Positions 1 to 8,888 of a DNA stretch of 64,000 nucleotides are shown here, piece by piece; position 1 is the stretch's first letter, and each line of letters starts with the position of its first letter. This DNA is from Epilithonimonas hungarica. GTDB taxonomy: Bacteria > Bacteroidota > Bacteroidia > Flavobacteriales > Weeksellaceae. The stretch spans positions 1,116,001 through 1,180,000 of the forward strand of contig NZ_FNBH01000001.1 of the NCBI RefSeq assembly GCF_900102265.1, in the 5' to 3' direction. A program made the translations under genes and the position numbers. The notes beneath the pieces were generated by a model, which saw only the letters and a program-made list of their open reading frames with translations, had not been told where the DNA came from and ran no database searches.

Positions 1-687
1 GGGAGAAAGTTCTGTATCGTTCCATAGTAACCAATCGGTCGGGATCAGTTCTACGATTTCTCTTAGGATTTCATCTGTCAAAATAGCTTTGAATCTTTCA
101 TTCGCAATATCCAATTCGGAAGCTTGGGGCAGCAGAACGTGATCTTTTATCATTGCAAATGGGCTTACGGCATTCTTCTCCCAATTGTCCCAGGAATGGT
201 GAAAGTAGAGAGAGGCACCATTGTCGATCAGCCACAATTCTTTATGCCACATCAGCATGTTGGTATTACGAAAAGTTCTATCGATGTTGGTAAGGAAGGC
301 ATCCAGCCATACTATTTCTGATGCGGTTTTCGGATCGATCTTTACTGCTCCCGGATCATAGGTGATTGCTCCGGAAAGATAATGTAAAGCAAGGTTGAGT
401 CCACAGCTGTTCTTTAGTAGGTCCTGTATTTCCTCATCAGCTTCAGCACGGCCAAAATCTACAGAAAGATTGGCAAATACCAACTCCGGGATACGGAAGC
501 CCAAAACCTGGGATATCTTTCCACCGATCAATTCAGAGATCAAAGCTTTCACGCCATGTCCCGCACCACGGAATTTCAACACATATTTGAAGTCGTCATC
601 CGCTTCTGCCAAAGCAGGTAGAGATCCACCTTCCCGCAGAGGAAGTATGTATCGTGTGACTGTGACTGTTCTTAGAGATAGGTCCAA
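1..687 (-). CDS. HipA-like kinase, C-terminus cut by window edge
   Basis: The reverse strand reads open for 229 codons from a TTG at 687 to the window edge. The protein starts LDLSLRTVTVTRYILPLREG and continues with LKFRGAGHG, a nucleotide-binding-like segment, and the kinase-like signatures FLTNIDRTFRNTN and LWLIDNGASLYFHH. These resemble the catalytic loop and metal-binding Asp of HipA-family Ser/Thr kinases (HipA_2 type). An in-frame TAA lies a few codons upstream and no ATG is available, so TTG is the only plausible start, and it matches the usual N-terminus of this family as I remember it. No HipB antitoxin-like gene lies upstream. Family assignment is from motif memory; the target is unknown. 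Confidence 0.7.
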   Translation of the reverse strand, partial: MDLSLRTVTVTRYILPLREGGSLPALAEADDDFKYVLKFRGAGHGVKALISELIGGKISQVLGFRIPELVFANLSVDFGRAEADEEIQDLLKNSCGLNLALHYLSGAITYDPGAVKIDPKTASEIVWLDAFLTNIDRTFRNTNMLMWHKELWLIDNGASLYFHHSWDNWEKNAVSPFAMIKDHVLLPQASELDIANERFKAILTDEILREIVELIPTDWLLWNDTELSP

Positions 688-888
688 TTGTAATTTTTTT
701 GTAAAAATAAGTATTTATGCAGATTTTTAATAATTATTTGTCCCGCTAATGGATACAGAACAGGAAACCGTGGTTTCAGAACATTTTTGTTTTTGAATTG
801 AGATAAAGATTTATATTTGATCCTGGGTAGAAGTGGGTTGATATTCAGTAGGATCGGGCGTTATATTTTATTCTATCTTTGTTAGGCG

Positions 889-2577
889 GTGAGAATTTAT
901 TTTAGTCTTTTTCTGGGTCTTATTCACGTTTTTTGTTTCGGGCAAGATTCCTTTCGGGCATTGGAAAAAGATCTTGATGGTAGGATTCGGAATTCAGATT
1001 ATAAATCTGCATTGGAGATCATTGATCAAAACAGAGAGAAGTATAATGATGCTGAAAAGACAAAGCTTGATGTTCAGAAAGTAAAGGTACTGACAGAACT
1101 GGGACTTTATGATGAGGCCTTCAAACTTTCTCAATATCTCATCAATTCCAAACTAACGCCGGAACAACAACTGAAGATCCTCATAGAAAGGGAACTGATC
1201 TTTGAGATCAATGATGATGAAAGGTCCAGCAAGGAAGAAATTGATAAGGCTGAAAAATTATTTATAAAACATCCGGAACTTAAACCAAAAAATTATACAC
1301 ATTTTCTCATTAGAAAATCATCTTATTACAGGGTAAATGGACATAGGAAAATAGCTTTTGAAATTGCCAATGAAGCCAAAAGGTATGCACTCCAGGTAAA
1401 TGACCAAGCCAATCTTCCCGATGTCGAGTTGATCCTTGGTCTTGGGAACCGAAATGATCCAAAGAAAAGATTGCAGCATTTCCAACGTGCGCTTTATCTT
1501 TACAAAAGGCTTCATCATAACGAGGCGATCAACTCGATGTACAACAATATTGCGTTTTTCTATATTTCGAACAAAGATTTTAAAATCGCCAATATCTATG
1601 CGGATTCTGCGATTGCCAATTCATCCAGATCGAATGTACTGAACTATAAAGGCGACATCTTCCAACGGAAAAGTGAGATCATGGAAAAGCTGAACAAACC
1701 AGATTCGGCTTTGCATTATTATAAGATTGCGTCGGATTTTTATCGGCAATTCAATAATGAACAGAGAAATTTGAAGGTCAGGGAGTTGGCGATTCAATAT
1801 GATTTTGATAAAGAAAGATCGGAGAAGGAATTGCTTGAAAAGAATATCGAAGGAACCAGAAAGCTTAATGTTACATTATTTATTTCTGTTTTCGTTTTGG
1901 CGATTTTTCTTTGGCTGATTCTTAAAAACAAAAAGAGGATAGAGGTCCAGAAACAGGAGATCTCCGATAATAATATTGCCTTGAAAACCAATCTGGAGGA
2001 AAAACAATTCCTGGTTCAGGAACTGAATCATCGTGTGAAAAATAATCTGGCGGTGATCCTCAGTTTAATTGATTTCCAGAAAAGCCAGGCAGAAAATTTT
2101 GACTATAGAAATAGATTTGAAGACCTTCATCAGCGTATCAAAACGATCATGATCGCGCACGAACTGTATTCTTACAGCGTGAATCATAATGATAATGCCC
2201 TGATCGACGCCAAAGGTTACACGGATAAGATCTTTGAAACACATCAAAACAGCTCCGGAAGAGAGATTGAATATAAAACCGATGTTGAAAATATTTTTCT
2301 TAAAGTTGATAAAGCATTGCCTCTTGGATTGATTCTGAATGAATTGATCACCAATTCTATCAAACACGCCAAAAATGATTCATTAATATTGAGTTTGAAA
2401 TTAAATCTAATTGATGATAATATTGAATTGTCGTACTCAGATAACGGAACGGTTTTCGAGTTCGAAAATAACAAGGATTCTCTCGGGATTTTGATTATCG
2501 AAGGAATGGTAAAGCAGCTGAAAGGAAGCTACACAAGAGAAAACGCCAATTACAAAATCGTATTTCACAATGACTGA
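889..2577 (+). CDS. TPR sensor histidine kinase, HisKA_2 type
   Basis: A membrane sensor kinase of 562 residues. A signal peptide (about residues 1-18, ending CFG) is followed by a helical TPR-like region (about 25-310), a coiled segment, one membrane helix (about 330-347), a HisKA_2 dimerisation domain with the phospho-acceptor motif ELNHRVKNN (His about 381) and a C-terminal HATPase with NELITNSIKHA (N box) and DNG. This fold order is common in Bacteroidota kinases paired with LytTR regulators. The start is GTG at 889, needed for the signal peptide. The stop overlaps the following regulator gene by 8 bases, so the two are translationally coupled and form a two-component system. The stimulus is unknown. 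Confidence 0.88.
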   Translation: MRIYFSLFLGLIHVFCFGQDSFRALEKDLDGRIRNSDYKSALEIIDQNREKYNDAEKTKLDVQKVKVLTELGLYDEAFKLSQYLINSKLTPEQQLKILIERELIFEINDDERSSKEEIDKAEKLFIKHPELKPKNYTHFLIRKSSYYRVNGHRKIAFEIANEAKRYALQVNDQANLPDVELILGLGNRNDPKKRLQHFQRALYLYKRLHHNEAINSMYNNIAFFYISNKDFKIANIYADSAIANSSRSNVLNYKGDIFQRKSEIMEKLNKPDSALHYYKIASDFYRQFNNEQRNLKVRELAIQYDFDKERSEKELLEKNIEGTRKLNVTLFISVFVLAIFLWLILKNKKRIEVQKQEISDNNIALKTNLEEKQFLVQELNHRVKNNLAVILSLIDFQKSQAENFDYRNRFEDLHQRIKTIMIAHELYSYSVNHNDNALIDAKGYTDKIFETHQNSSGREIEYKTDVENIFLKVDKALPLGLILNELITNSIKHAKNDSLILSLKLNLIDDNIELSYSDNGTVFEFENNKDSLGILIIEGMVKQLKGSYTRENANYKIVFHND

Positions 2578-3220
2578 ACATAGAAGCAGAATACTGATAG
2601 TAGAAGATGAGGTCTTGATCGCGTTCTCTGTCAAAAGGACGTTGGAAACCTATTTTTTACCCGAGATTGCCAATGATTATGAAGAGGCGAAACTGCTTTT
2701 GTCACACAAAATATTCGATCTTGTCTTGATAGATATCTCGCTTTCCGGAGAAAAGACAGGTCTTGATCTGGCGCAATTTATCAATGATAATATTTCCATT
2801 CCTTTCATTTTTACAACAGCTCTCACAGATCCAGGCACGCTAGAAAAAGTCACAAATCTGAAACCTTCGGCATATCTCTCAAAACCTGTGGAAAGCGTGA
2901 ACCTGATAACGGCGATCAATCTTGCTTTAGCGAATCAGGATAATATTTTCAAGATAGAGATCGGGAAGCAGGTCTATTATTTCCAGTCCAAAGATTTTCT
3001 TTTTGCAGAAGCTGACCACATCTATGTAGAGATCTGTTTGAAGTCCGGCAAAAACCAAATATTGAGAACGACAATGTCTTATCTGGAAGAGGTTTTTCCT
3101 TCAAAATATTTCAAACGTATCAACAGAAGTATTGCGGTCAATCCTTATCATATTACGAAGATCGTGAATGATAAATTATATATCGAGGACCGGGTTTTCA
3201 AGATTTCCAAACATTTCTAG
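2570..3220 (+). CDS. LytTR-family response regulator
   Basis: A response regulator of 216 residues. The receiver domain (1-120) has the acidic pair in VEDE, the phospho-acceptor Asp55 in LVLIDISL, Thr83 and Lys105 in YLSKPV. It is followed by a LytTR DNA-binding domain (about 125-214) with the family-like segments ADHIYVEI and FKRINRSIAVNP. It is the cognate partner of the overlapping upstream kinase. LytTR regulators bind paired direct repeats ahead of target promoters; the targets cannot be told from this window, although the T9SS cargo gene 125 bases downstream is a candidate by position. Confidence 0.92.
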   Translation: MTEHRSRILIVEDEVLIAFSVKRTLETYFLPEIANDYEEAKLLLSHKIFDLVLIDISLSGEKTGLDLAQFINDNISIPFIFTTALTDPGTLEKVTNLKPSAYLSKPVESVNLITAINLALANQDNIFKIEIGKQVYYFQSKDFLFAEADHIYVEICLKSGKNQILRTTMSYLEEVFPSKYFKRINRSIAVNPYHITKIVNDKLYIEDRVFKISKHF

Positions 3221-3345
3221 ATCCATTTAAGAACAAAAACTTTGGGTTTCAGAACATTTTTTCTGATAGGAAAATAGTGGTTTCTAATTTTAATGGACGA
3301 ACGACAAATCGCTTGTCATTCAATTCTATCTATTAAAATGAAATT

Positions 3346-5976
3346 ATGAAAACACTTCGACTTCTTTTCGCATTTTTGTTTATCTCCAGTTTGATAAATG
3401 CCCAGCAATACCAGACGATCGCAATCCAAAGTGGATTCAATGCAGATGTTGTTGCAAACGGGACTGGTCCTGCAAATAGCTCTACTAATAATAATGTGGA
3501 TGGCGATGGGGCTAATGTAGGTTTTGCGTTTGTTTCAAGGGATTATAAACTGGCGGCTACAAGCACATTTTATAATTTTGGGTTGCCAACCAATGGACTT
3601 ATCAATTCCGCTGTCGGTTCTACAAATGGTTTGACTTATCAACTGCATTCTTATGATAGTAATAATGTTTTGCGTCTTGGCAACAATACGCCAGGCACAC
3701 TTACGTTTACGACACCAGTTCCCGCTGTCACACTTTATATGTTGGCAACAAGTGGCAATGGAAATAGTTTTATAAATGTTGTAGTGAACTTTTCTGATAA
3801 CACAGCACAGACATTCAACAATGTTACTATTTATGATTGGTACAATTGGGGTGGCTATGCAATCGGTGGAATTGGAAGAATTAATATTGCGAATAATAAC
3901 CTGGAGTCAGATATTTATAATAATCCTAGAATTTATCAGATTCCCTTGGCCATCAATGTTGGTAATCAGTCAAAAACTATAAAAAGTGTCACGATCACAA
4001 AAAGTTCCGGTGAAGGGATCCCTAATGTTTTTGCGTTTTCTGCTGATGTATATAGCGCTTGTAAACTGGTAACTGATATTACTTCTTCTACAACGACGAC
4101 TACGGCTACGTTAAGCTGGACTGCACCTTCGGAAGCTCCTTCTGCGGGTTATCAATATTATTACAGCAGGTCATCCGTTGCTCCTACAGATGAAACGGAG
4201 CCTTCCGGAAGTGTTGTTGCGGGACAAACGTCGGTGTCGCTTAGTGATCTGATTATGGGAGAAACTTATTATTTCTGGGTGAGGTCCGATTGTGGGACAA
4301 CAAAAGGTTTGTGGAGCAAGAAAGAATTTGCGACCGTGTTTACTTCTGCTCAGATTGTTCCGGATTCCAATGGTCGGGTTTATGTCAACGTGAATGCGAG
4401 TGGTGGAAGTGGAACCGGGATTTCTTGGGCGAATGCCGTTAAGCGTCTTGTACCCGTAATTTCGGCTGCTAATTCTAATAATAATATTAAAGAAATTTGG
4501 GTTGCAAAAGGAACCTACTATCCATCCTTGACTTCCAATAGGGACGACTTCTTATATGTCACACGTAATGACCTGAAAATCTATGGCGGATTTACAGGAA
4601 CAGAAACTTCTCTGAATCAAAGAGATGCTGAAACTAATGAGACGATCCTTAGCGGAAATATTGGCAATCCAAATTCTGCAACGGATAACAGTTATCATAT
4701 TATGGTTATTGATGCTTATAACAATCCTATAGATAACTCTACGCAGATCGATGGCTTCACTTTTCAGGATGGTAATGCTAATGAAGGAGGCCTTCTTAAT
4801 AATTATTTTCCAAGATATTCTGGTAGTGCTATTTTGGTTTATCCTTCTGTTGATGACAATGCTCCATTGATTTCTAATAATATATTCAGAAATAATGCTC
4901 AGTTTCAGATCGGTGCTTTATCTATTGATGGCAATACTTTGGGAACCAGTGTTGCAAGAGTTGAAAATTGTGAATTTTATAATAATTATTCAAAATTTGC
5001 AGGGGGTGCAATAGGTGTTTTTAATCATCTGGGAGCACAGAATGTTGAGATCAAGGACTGTCTTTTCGAAGGTAATATAGTAGATAATGCTTCGCAAGGT
5101 GGTAATAATGGAGGAGCTGGTGCTGCAGTATTTGTTATTAATGGAAGTAATGTAACCATTAATAGAAGCAAGTTTGTTAATAATAGAATAGGAAACTATA
5201 CTCAATATGCGGGTGCGTACAAAGGAACAGCGATTGCTTCCACATTAGGGTCCAAAGTGACTTTGGTCAACAGTTTGATCTATTCTGATGAGACCTATGT
5301 CCCGCTTTTCAATAATAGTTCTACTTTTAATATCATAAATTCCACGATTTACAATCCGGATGGCGGAACACTTTTGACAACTCAGACTCCGGTTCTCAAT
5401 TCGATACAGAATTCGATTCTTTGGATGGGTGGTAATTCTGTGAATGCCATAGATGGTTCCGGAACGACTGTGACAGCGAATAATTCCATTATTCTTCCGA
5501 AATATAACGTGACTCTGGCTGGCGCTAATCATTACACGTCAGACCCATTGTTCAAAAATATTATTGCAGGAGATTTTTCATTACAACCTTCCAGTAATGG
5601 AATTAACAAAGGGAATAATAGCTTTTATGATACTGTAAAATTCGGGAGCTCTGACCTTTCTGGCAATAGTAGAATAGAAGAAACGACGATCGATATTGGT
5701 GCATTCGAGAAGCAGCCAACTTTATCAGCTTCAAATATTGGTAAAACCCAGAACATCTTTATCTATCCAAATCCTGTAAAAGATATTTTGAATTTTACTT
5801 CCCATGAAAAAATTCTAAAAATAGAGATCATATCAATGGATGGTAGAAAAATGATCGAGAAAAATATGAATAACGAGAAAAAGCTGAACGTTCAAAATCT
5901 TCAAAAAGGGCTATACCTGATCAATGTTTTTACCGATAAAGTAACGCAAACGATCAAATTCATTAAAGATCGATGA
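3346..5976 (+). CDS. T9SS-exported FN3/beta-helix surface protein
   Basis: A secreted protein of 876 residues. It has a signal peptide (1-19, ending INAQ), an N-terminal beta-rich region (about 25-230), a fibronectin type III-like domain (about 235-330, with LSWTAPS and YYFWVRSDCG), and a long parallel beta-helix region rich in Asn, Gly and Ser (about 345-770) resembling choice-of-anchor Q/polymorphic outer membrane repeats. The C-terminal type A T9SS sorting domain (about 800-876) contains IYPNPVKDILNF and GLYLINV. Export would be by Sec, then the type IX secretion system, with the tail removed at the surface. A hairpin terminator follows at once. Likely an adhesin or a carbohydrate-binding surface protein; no catalytic motif was recognised. 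Confidence 0.85.
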   Translation: MKTLRLLFAFLFISSLINAQQYQTIAIQSGFNADVVANGTGPANSSTNNNVDGDGANVGFAFVSRDYKLAATSTFYNFGLPTNGLINSAVGSTNGLTYQLHSYDSNNVLRLGNNTPGTLTFTTPVPAVTLYMLATSGNGNSFINVVVNFSDNTAQTFNNVTIYDWYNWGGYAIGGIGRINIANNNLESDIYNNPRIYQIPLAINVGNQSKTIKSVTITKSSGEGIPNVFAFSADVYSACKLVTDITSSTTTTTATLSWTAPSEAPSAGYQYYYSRSSVAPTDETEPSGSVVAGQTSVSLSDLIMGETYYFWVRSDCGTTKGLWSKKEFATVFTSAQIVPDSNGRVYVNVNASGGSGTGISWANAVKRLVPVISAANSNNNIKEIWVAKGTYYPSLTSNRDDFLYVTRNDLKIYGGFTGTETSLNQRDAETNETILSGNIGNPNSATDNSYHIMVIDAYNNPIDNSTQIDGFTFQDGNANEGGLLNNYFPRYSGSAILVYPSVDDNAPLISNNIFRNNAQFQIGALSIDGNTLGTSVARVENCEFYNNYSKFAGGAIGVFNHLGAQNVEIKDCLFEGNIVDNASQGGNNGGAGAAVFVINGSNVTINRSKFVNNRIGNYTQYAGAYKGTAIASTLGSKVTLVNSLIYSDETYVPLFNNSSTFNIINSTIYNPDGGTLLTTQTPVLNSIQNSILWMGGNSVNAIDGSGTTVTANNSIILPKYNVTLAGANHYTSDPLFKNIIAGDFSLQPSSNGINKGNNSFYDTVKFGSSDLSGNSRIEETTIDIGAFEKQPTLSASNIGKTQNIFIYPNPVKDILNFTSHEKILKIEIISMDGRKMIEKNMNNEKKLNVQNLQKGLYLINVFTDKVTQTIKFIKDR

Positions 5977-5992
5977 TCTTTTCATATCAAAG

Positions 5993-6020
5993 AAAACCTG
6001 CTATTTTGCAGGTTTTTTTA
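5993..6020 (+). terminator. Rho-independent terminator of T9SS gene
   Basis: A nine-base stem (AAAACCTGC / GCAGGTTTT) with a six-base loop is followed by a T-rich run, 17 bases after the stop of the T9SS cargo gene. Confidence 0.85.
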
Positions 6021-6039
6021 TTTTTAGGAAATGAATTGT

Positions 6040-6047
6040 TATTTTTG
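6040..6047 (+). promoter_or_regulatory. Bacteroidota -7 box TATTTTTG
   Basis: TATTTTTG matches the TAnnTTTG -7 element of flavobacterial promoters. Transcription would start near 6053. No clear -33 TTTG stands at the ideal distance, so this is a partial match. It gives a normal leader to the ATG at 6109 but only about 8 bases to the ATG at 6061. Confidence 0.4.
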
Positions 6048-6108
6048 AAAAAAATAAAAAATGTCCAGTTTCATAGATTTTGGAATTGCCCAAAAACAAT
6101 ACAACAGA

Positions 6109-7044
6109 ATGAATAGAATCACTCAGCTTTTCGGCACCAAATATCCAATCGTTCAGGGCGGGATGATCTGGCATTCCGGATGGCGACTGGCTTCTGCTGT
6201 TTCCAACAATGGAGGATTGGGACTTATCGGTTCTGCAAGTATGTATCCTGATGTCTTAAGGGAAAATATCAGAAAATGTAAAGAAGCTACGGATAAACCT
6301 TTCGGGGTCAATGTGGCGTTGCTTTATCCAAATCTTGAAGAGATCATCAATATCATTTTGGAAGAAGGTGTGAAAATCGTTTTTACATCGGCAGGAAATC
6401 CAAAGACTTATACTGAGAACTTAAAAAAAGAAGGTATCAAAGTCGCTCACGTTGTTTCAAGTGTGAAGTTTGCTGTGAAATCTCAGGAAGCTGGTGTAGA
6501 TGCAGTTGTAGCAGAAGGTTTTGAAGCAGGCGGACATAATGGACGAGATGAAACAACAACACTTTGTCTAATTCCTAATGTCAGAAAGCATATCGATATT
6601 CCTTTGATCGCGGCTGGTGGAATAGGATTGGGAAGCCAGATGAGAGCGGCAATGACTTTGGGCGCGGACGGCGTTCAGATCGGTTCCCGTTTTGCGGCGA
6701 CAATTGAAGCTAGTTCTCATGATAATTTCAAAAATAAAATCATTGAACTGAAAGAAGGTGATACACAATTAACGTTAAAAGAATTGGCGCCAGTTCGATT
6801 GGTTAAAAATAAATTTTTCCACGATTTGGAAGGTTTGTATGAAACAGGCAGGAATGTCGAAGCTTTGAAAGAAACTCTGGGAAGAGCCCGTGCAAAACGC
6901 GGAATGTTCGAAGGTGACCTGGTTGAAGGCGAGCTGGAAATCGGACAGGTCTCTGCTTTGATCGATGAAATTCTGCCTGTTGAAAAAGTCTTTGAAAACC
7001 TGATCAAAGAATTCAACGAAGCGAAAATAGATCTGAGTTTGTAA
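6109..7044 (+). CDS. Nitronate monooxygenase-like flavin oxidoreductase
   Basis: An FMN-dependent TIM-barrel enzyme of the 2-nitropropane dioxygenase/FabK-like family, 311 residues from the chosen start. Landmarks are YPIVQGGM near the N-terminus, SNNGGLGLIGS, the glycine-rich phosphate loops EAGGHNGR and AAGGIGLGSQMRAAMTLGADGVQIGSRF. The AGGHNGR loop carries the family histidine. Likely activities are nitronate oxidation or an NAD(P)H:flavin-dependent reduction; the substrate cannot be told. An in-frame ATG at 6061 would add 16 residues, but the family usually begins MNRI and the putative -7 box at 6040 favours 6109. Confidence 0.82.
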   Translation: MNRITQLFGTKYPIVQGGMIWHSGWRLASAVSNNGGLGLIGSASMYPDVLRENIRKCKEATDKPFGVNVALLYPNLEEIINIILEEGVKIVFTSAGNPKTYTENLKKEGIKVAHVVSSVKFAVKSQEAGVDAVVAEGFEAGGHNGRDETTTLCLIPNVRKHIDIPLIAAGGIGLGSQMRAAMTLGADGVQIGSRFAATIEASSHDNFKNKIIELKEGDTQLTLKELAPVRLVKNKFFHDLEGLYETGRNVEALKETLGRARAKRGMFEGDLVEGELEIGQVSALIDEILPVEKVFENLIKEFNEAKIDLSL

Positions 7045-7082
7045 AAAACAAGTCAAAAGTAAAAAAATCAGAATTTGAAAGG

Positions 7083-7104
7083 CTTTGAGGGTCTCAGCCT
7101 GACA
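7083..7104 (-). repeat. Dispersed short repeat, copy 1
   Basis: In reverse orientation this reads as a diverged copy of the element with core CTGAGGCTCTCGAAGAC seen at 10624, 19735, 63603 and 63658. It lies between the flavin enzyme and the DUF4268 gene. Confidence 0.45.
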
Positions 7105-7191
7105 ACGCTTAAACCAAAATTCCCAGGTCTCATAACAACAAGGAATTGCTCATTATTTATAATTCATCATTAATCATTTATATTTAACATC

Positions 7192-7620
7192 GTGTTTTCT
7201 AAACAAGAAGCTCAACAATTGAAAACAGAATTCTGGACCGCTTTCGGAAAATCTTTTCCGAGAAAGTGGTTGTTGTATGATACCAAGATCAAAGATTTCT
7301 CCTTCAAGTTCTATGCAGATAACAAAAAAGCTGAGGTTTCTCTGGATATCGAGATGAAAGATGAGCTGTTCCGCAATGCGTATTACGAGAAGATCTGGTC
7401 TTTGGAATCAATTTTAGAGGAAGAGATCGGAGAATTTACAAAAGATGAATTTTATGTTTTGGAAAATGGGAAAGTCATCAGTAGAATTTGGGTCGATAAA
7501 TTCGGCGTAAGTATTTTCAACAAACAGACTTGGCCGGATATCTTCGAATTCTTTGTGGAAAAAATGGATGGTTTTGAGAGATTCTTCTACGAGTACGAGG
7601 ATTTTATAAAAGACGTTTAA
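7192..7620 (+). CDS. DUF4268 family protein
   Basis: A soluble protein of 142 residues starting at GTG (7192), with FWTAFGKSF near the start and FEFFVEKMDGFERFFYEYEDFIKD at the end. It matches my memory of the DUF4268 family, small proteins found alone in Bacteroidota or as the C-terminal part of nuclease-like proteins. There is no signal peptide or membrane helix. It stands alone between two intergenic gaps holding degenerate repeats. Function unknown. Confidence 0.75.
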   Translation: MFSKQEAQQLKTEFWTAFGKSFPRKWLLYDTKIKDFSFKFYADNKKAEVSLDIEMKDELFRNAYYEKIWSLESILEEEIGEFTKDEFYVLENGKVISRIWVDKFGVSIFNKQTWPDIFEFFVEKMDGFERFFYEYEDFIKDV

Positions 7621-7821
7621 TAAATAAATTTCTGAACACAATATCCACAAAGACTTTTCATAATAGTTGTCTATATTTTTAAGTTCACAAAGGTGTAAAA
7701 CTTAAAAATGACCACAAAGTCTTATTTAAACGAAGTGGCTTAGTGAACTTATAAATAAAATTATTAAAAAACTTAGTGTGCTTCGTGTTCAAAAGCCAGC
7801 ATAATAAATTTAAAATAAGAA

Positions 7822-8058
7822 ATGAAAAACATTACAATAAAAGCCAATGATTTTTTTGAATTACTGAAGTTGAAAGACCAATCGATGTGGGATATATTTG
7901 CACAAATGATTGATGGCGAGGAGAAGGAGATTGTTTTCCTGAATGATAATAAAGAATATATATTCCATTATGTTCTTCCGACATCTGTAGAGAAGCTGTA
8001 TGAAGATAAAGAACTCTTTGCTAAAGAATATGCGGAGAAATTATCAGGACTTAACTAA
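7822..8058 (+). CDS. Hypothetical small protein
   Basis: A 78-residue acidic soluble protein starting MKNITIKANDFFELL. I do not recognise a family. It has a plausible ATG start about 200 bases after the DUF4268 gene, and its last 15 bases overlap the end of the convergent pnuC gene. Its length, start context and ordinary codon use make it more likely real than a chance frame, though the overlap leaves doubt. Confidence 0.55.
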   Translation: MKNITIKANDFFELLKLKDQSMWDIFAQMIDGEEKEIVFLNDNKEYIFHYVLPTSVEKLYEDKELFAKEYAEKLSGLN

Positions 8059-8706
8059 GTTTTTCTTCCATTCCATATAACCGATGATCGCCATTGCAGT
8101 GAATACGAAATATTGTAATCCTGTCAATGCGAGCCCTTTATAGAACATCATTGGAACACAGACGATGTCAGCGACAATCCAAAAGATCCAGTTCTCCAGA
8201 TTTCGTTTGGCCATAAAATACATTCCGACGAGAAATAAAGAAGTCGTGACAATATCTGTGTAATTCGCCCAATCCAGATGATAAAGTCCCAGTTTTACAT
8301 CTTGCATGGAAAACTGATTATCAATAAAAGGTTTGAAATAGTATATCAATCCAACAAAAATTAAACTTCCTGCAAAAAGAATACTACCGACTTTCCAGTC
8401 ATTCTGGCTTGCTGTTTTAACTTCTACATGGATGTGGTCTTCGGCGTGTTTTGCCCAGAGGATCCAGCCATAGATACTCATTGCGGTATAATATACATTG
8501 ATCAGCATGTCACCTAAAAGTCCAAAAACAAACATGATGTATATGAAAAGCACAGTGGAGATAATTCCCGTGGGATAAACCCAAATATTTTTTTTAATAG
8601 AAAAGTAAACGCTTAGTAAACCAAATATGACTGCAATAACCTCAAAAATAATAAGATATGTTGCGTAAGAACTGTATTGGGCAGTAAGGGTTTCAAGAAA
8701 ATTCAT
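8044..8706 (-). CDS. pnuC: Nicotinamide riboside/mononucleotide transporter PnuC
   Basis: An inner membrane protein of 220 residues with about seven hydrophobic helices. PnuC-type signatures are KKNIWVYPTGIIS (residues about 38-50) and NVYYTAMSIYGWILW. PnuC proteins import nicotinamide riboside by facilitated diffusion for NAD synthesis. A thiamine-transporting PnuT relative is possible, but I saw no TPP riboswitch upstream, so the NAD-precursor role is preferred. The gene stands alone and faces away from the divergent amino acid permease. Confidence 0.88.
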   Translation of the reverse strand: MNFLETLTAQYSSYATYLIIFEVIAVIFGLLSVYFSIKKNIWVYPTGIISTVLFIYIMFVFGLLGDMLINVYYTAMSIYGWILWAKHAEDHIHVEVKTASQNDWKVGSILFAGSLIFVGLIYYFKPFIDNQFSMQDVKLGLYHLDWANYTDIVTTSLFLVGMYFMAKRNLENWIFWIVADIVCVPMMFYKGLALTGLQYFVFTAMAIIGYMEWKKNLVKS

Positions 8707-8888
8707 ATCATCAAAGATAATTATTAATGTTCAAAAATCGAGTTGCTTATTAATAATTAATACAGATAAGTAAAATAAATTAGTTAAAAAATGTTAAGGA
8801 TGATATTTTTTTAATATTTTCGTAATTCAAAAATAAATATAGAAGAAAAGCCCCCTTTAAATTTTTGGGGATAAAAAAATTTTAAATT

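Noticed and set aside
124-730. Two plus-strand frames in the first 730 bases
   Set aside because: They lie opposite the HipA-like kinase frame, which has recognisable motifs; their own sequence looks random.
7641-7649. DnaA-box-like ATATCCACA (also at 59753-59761)
   Set aside because: Single near matches far from dnaA, with no cluster; expected by chance in this composition.
8707-8888. Possible riboswitch upstream of pnuC and the amino acid permease
   Set aside because: No conserved TPP, NAD or other riboswitch core was seen; only a short CCCC/GGGG hairpin at 8851-8870 with a weak stem.
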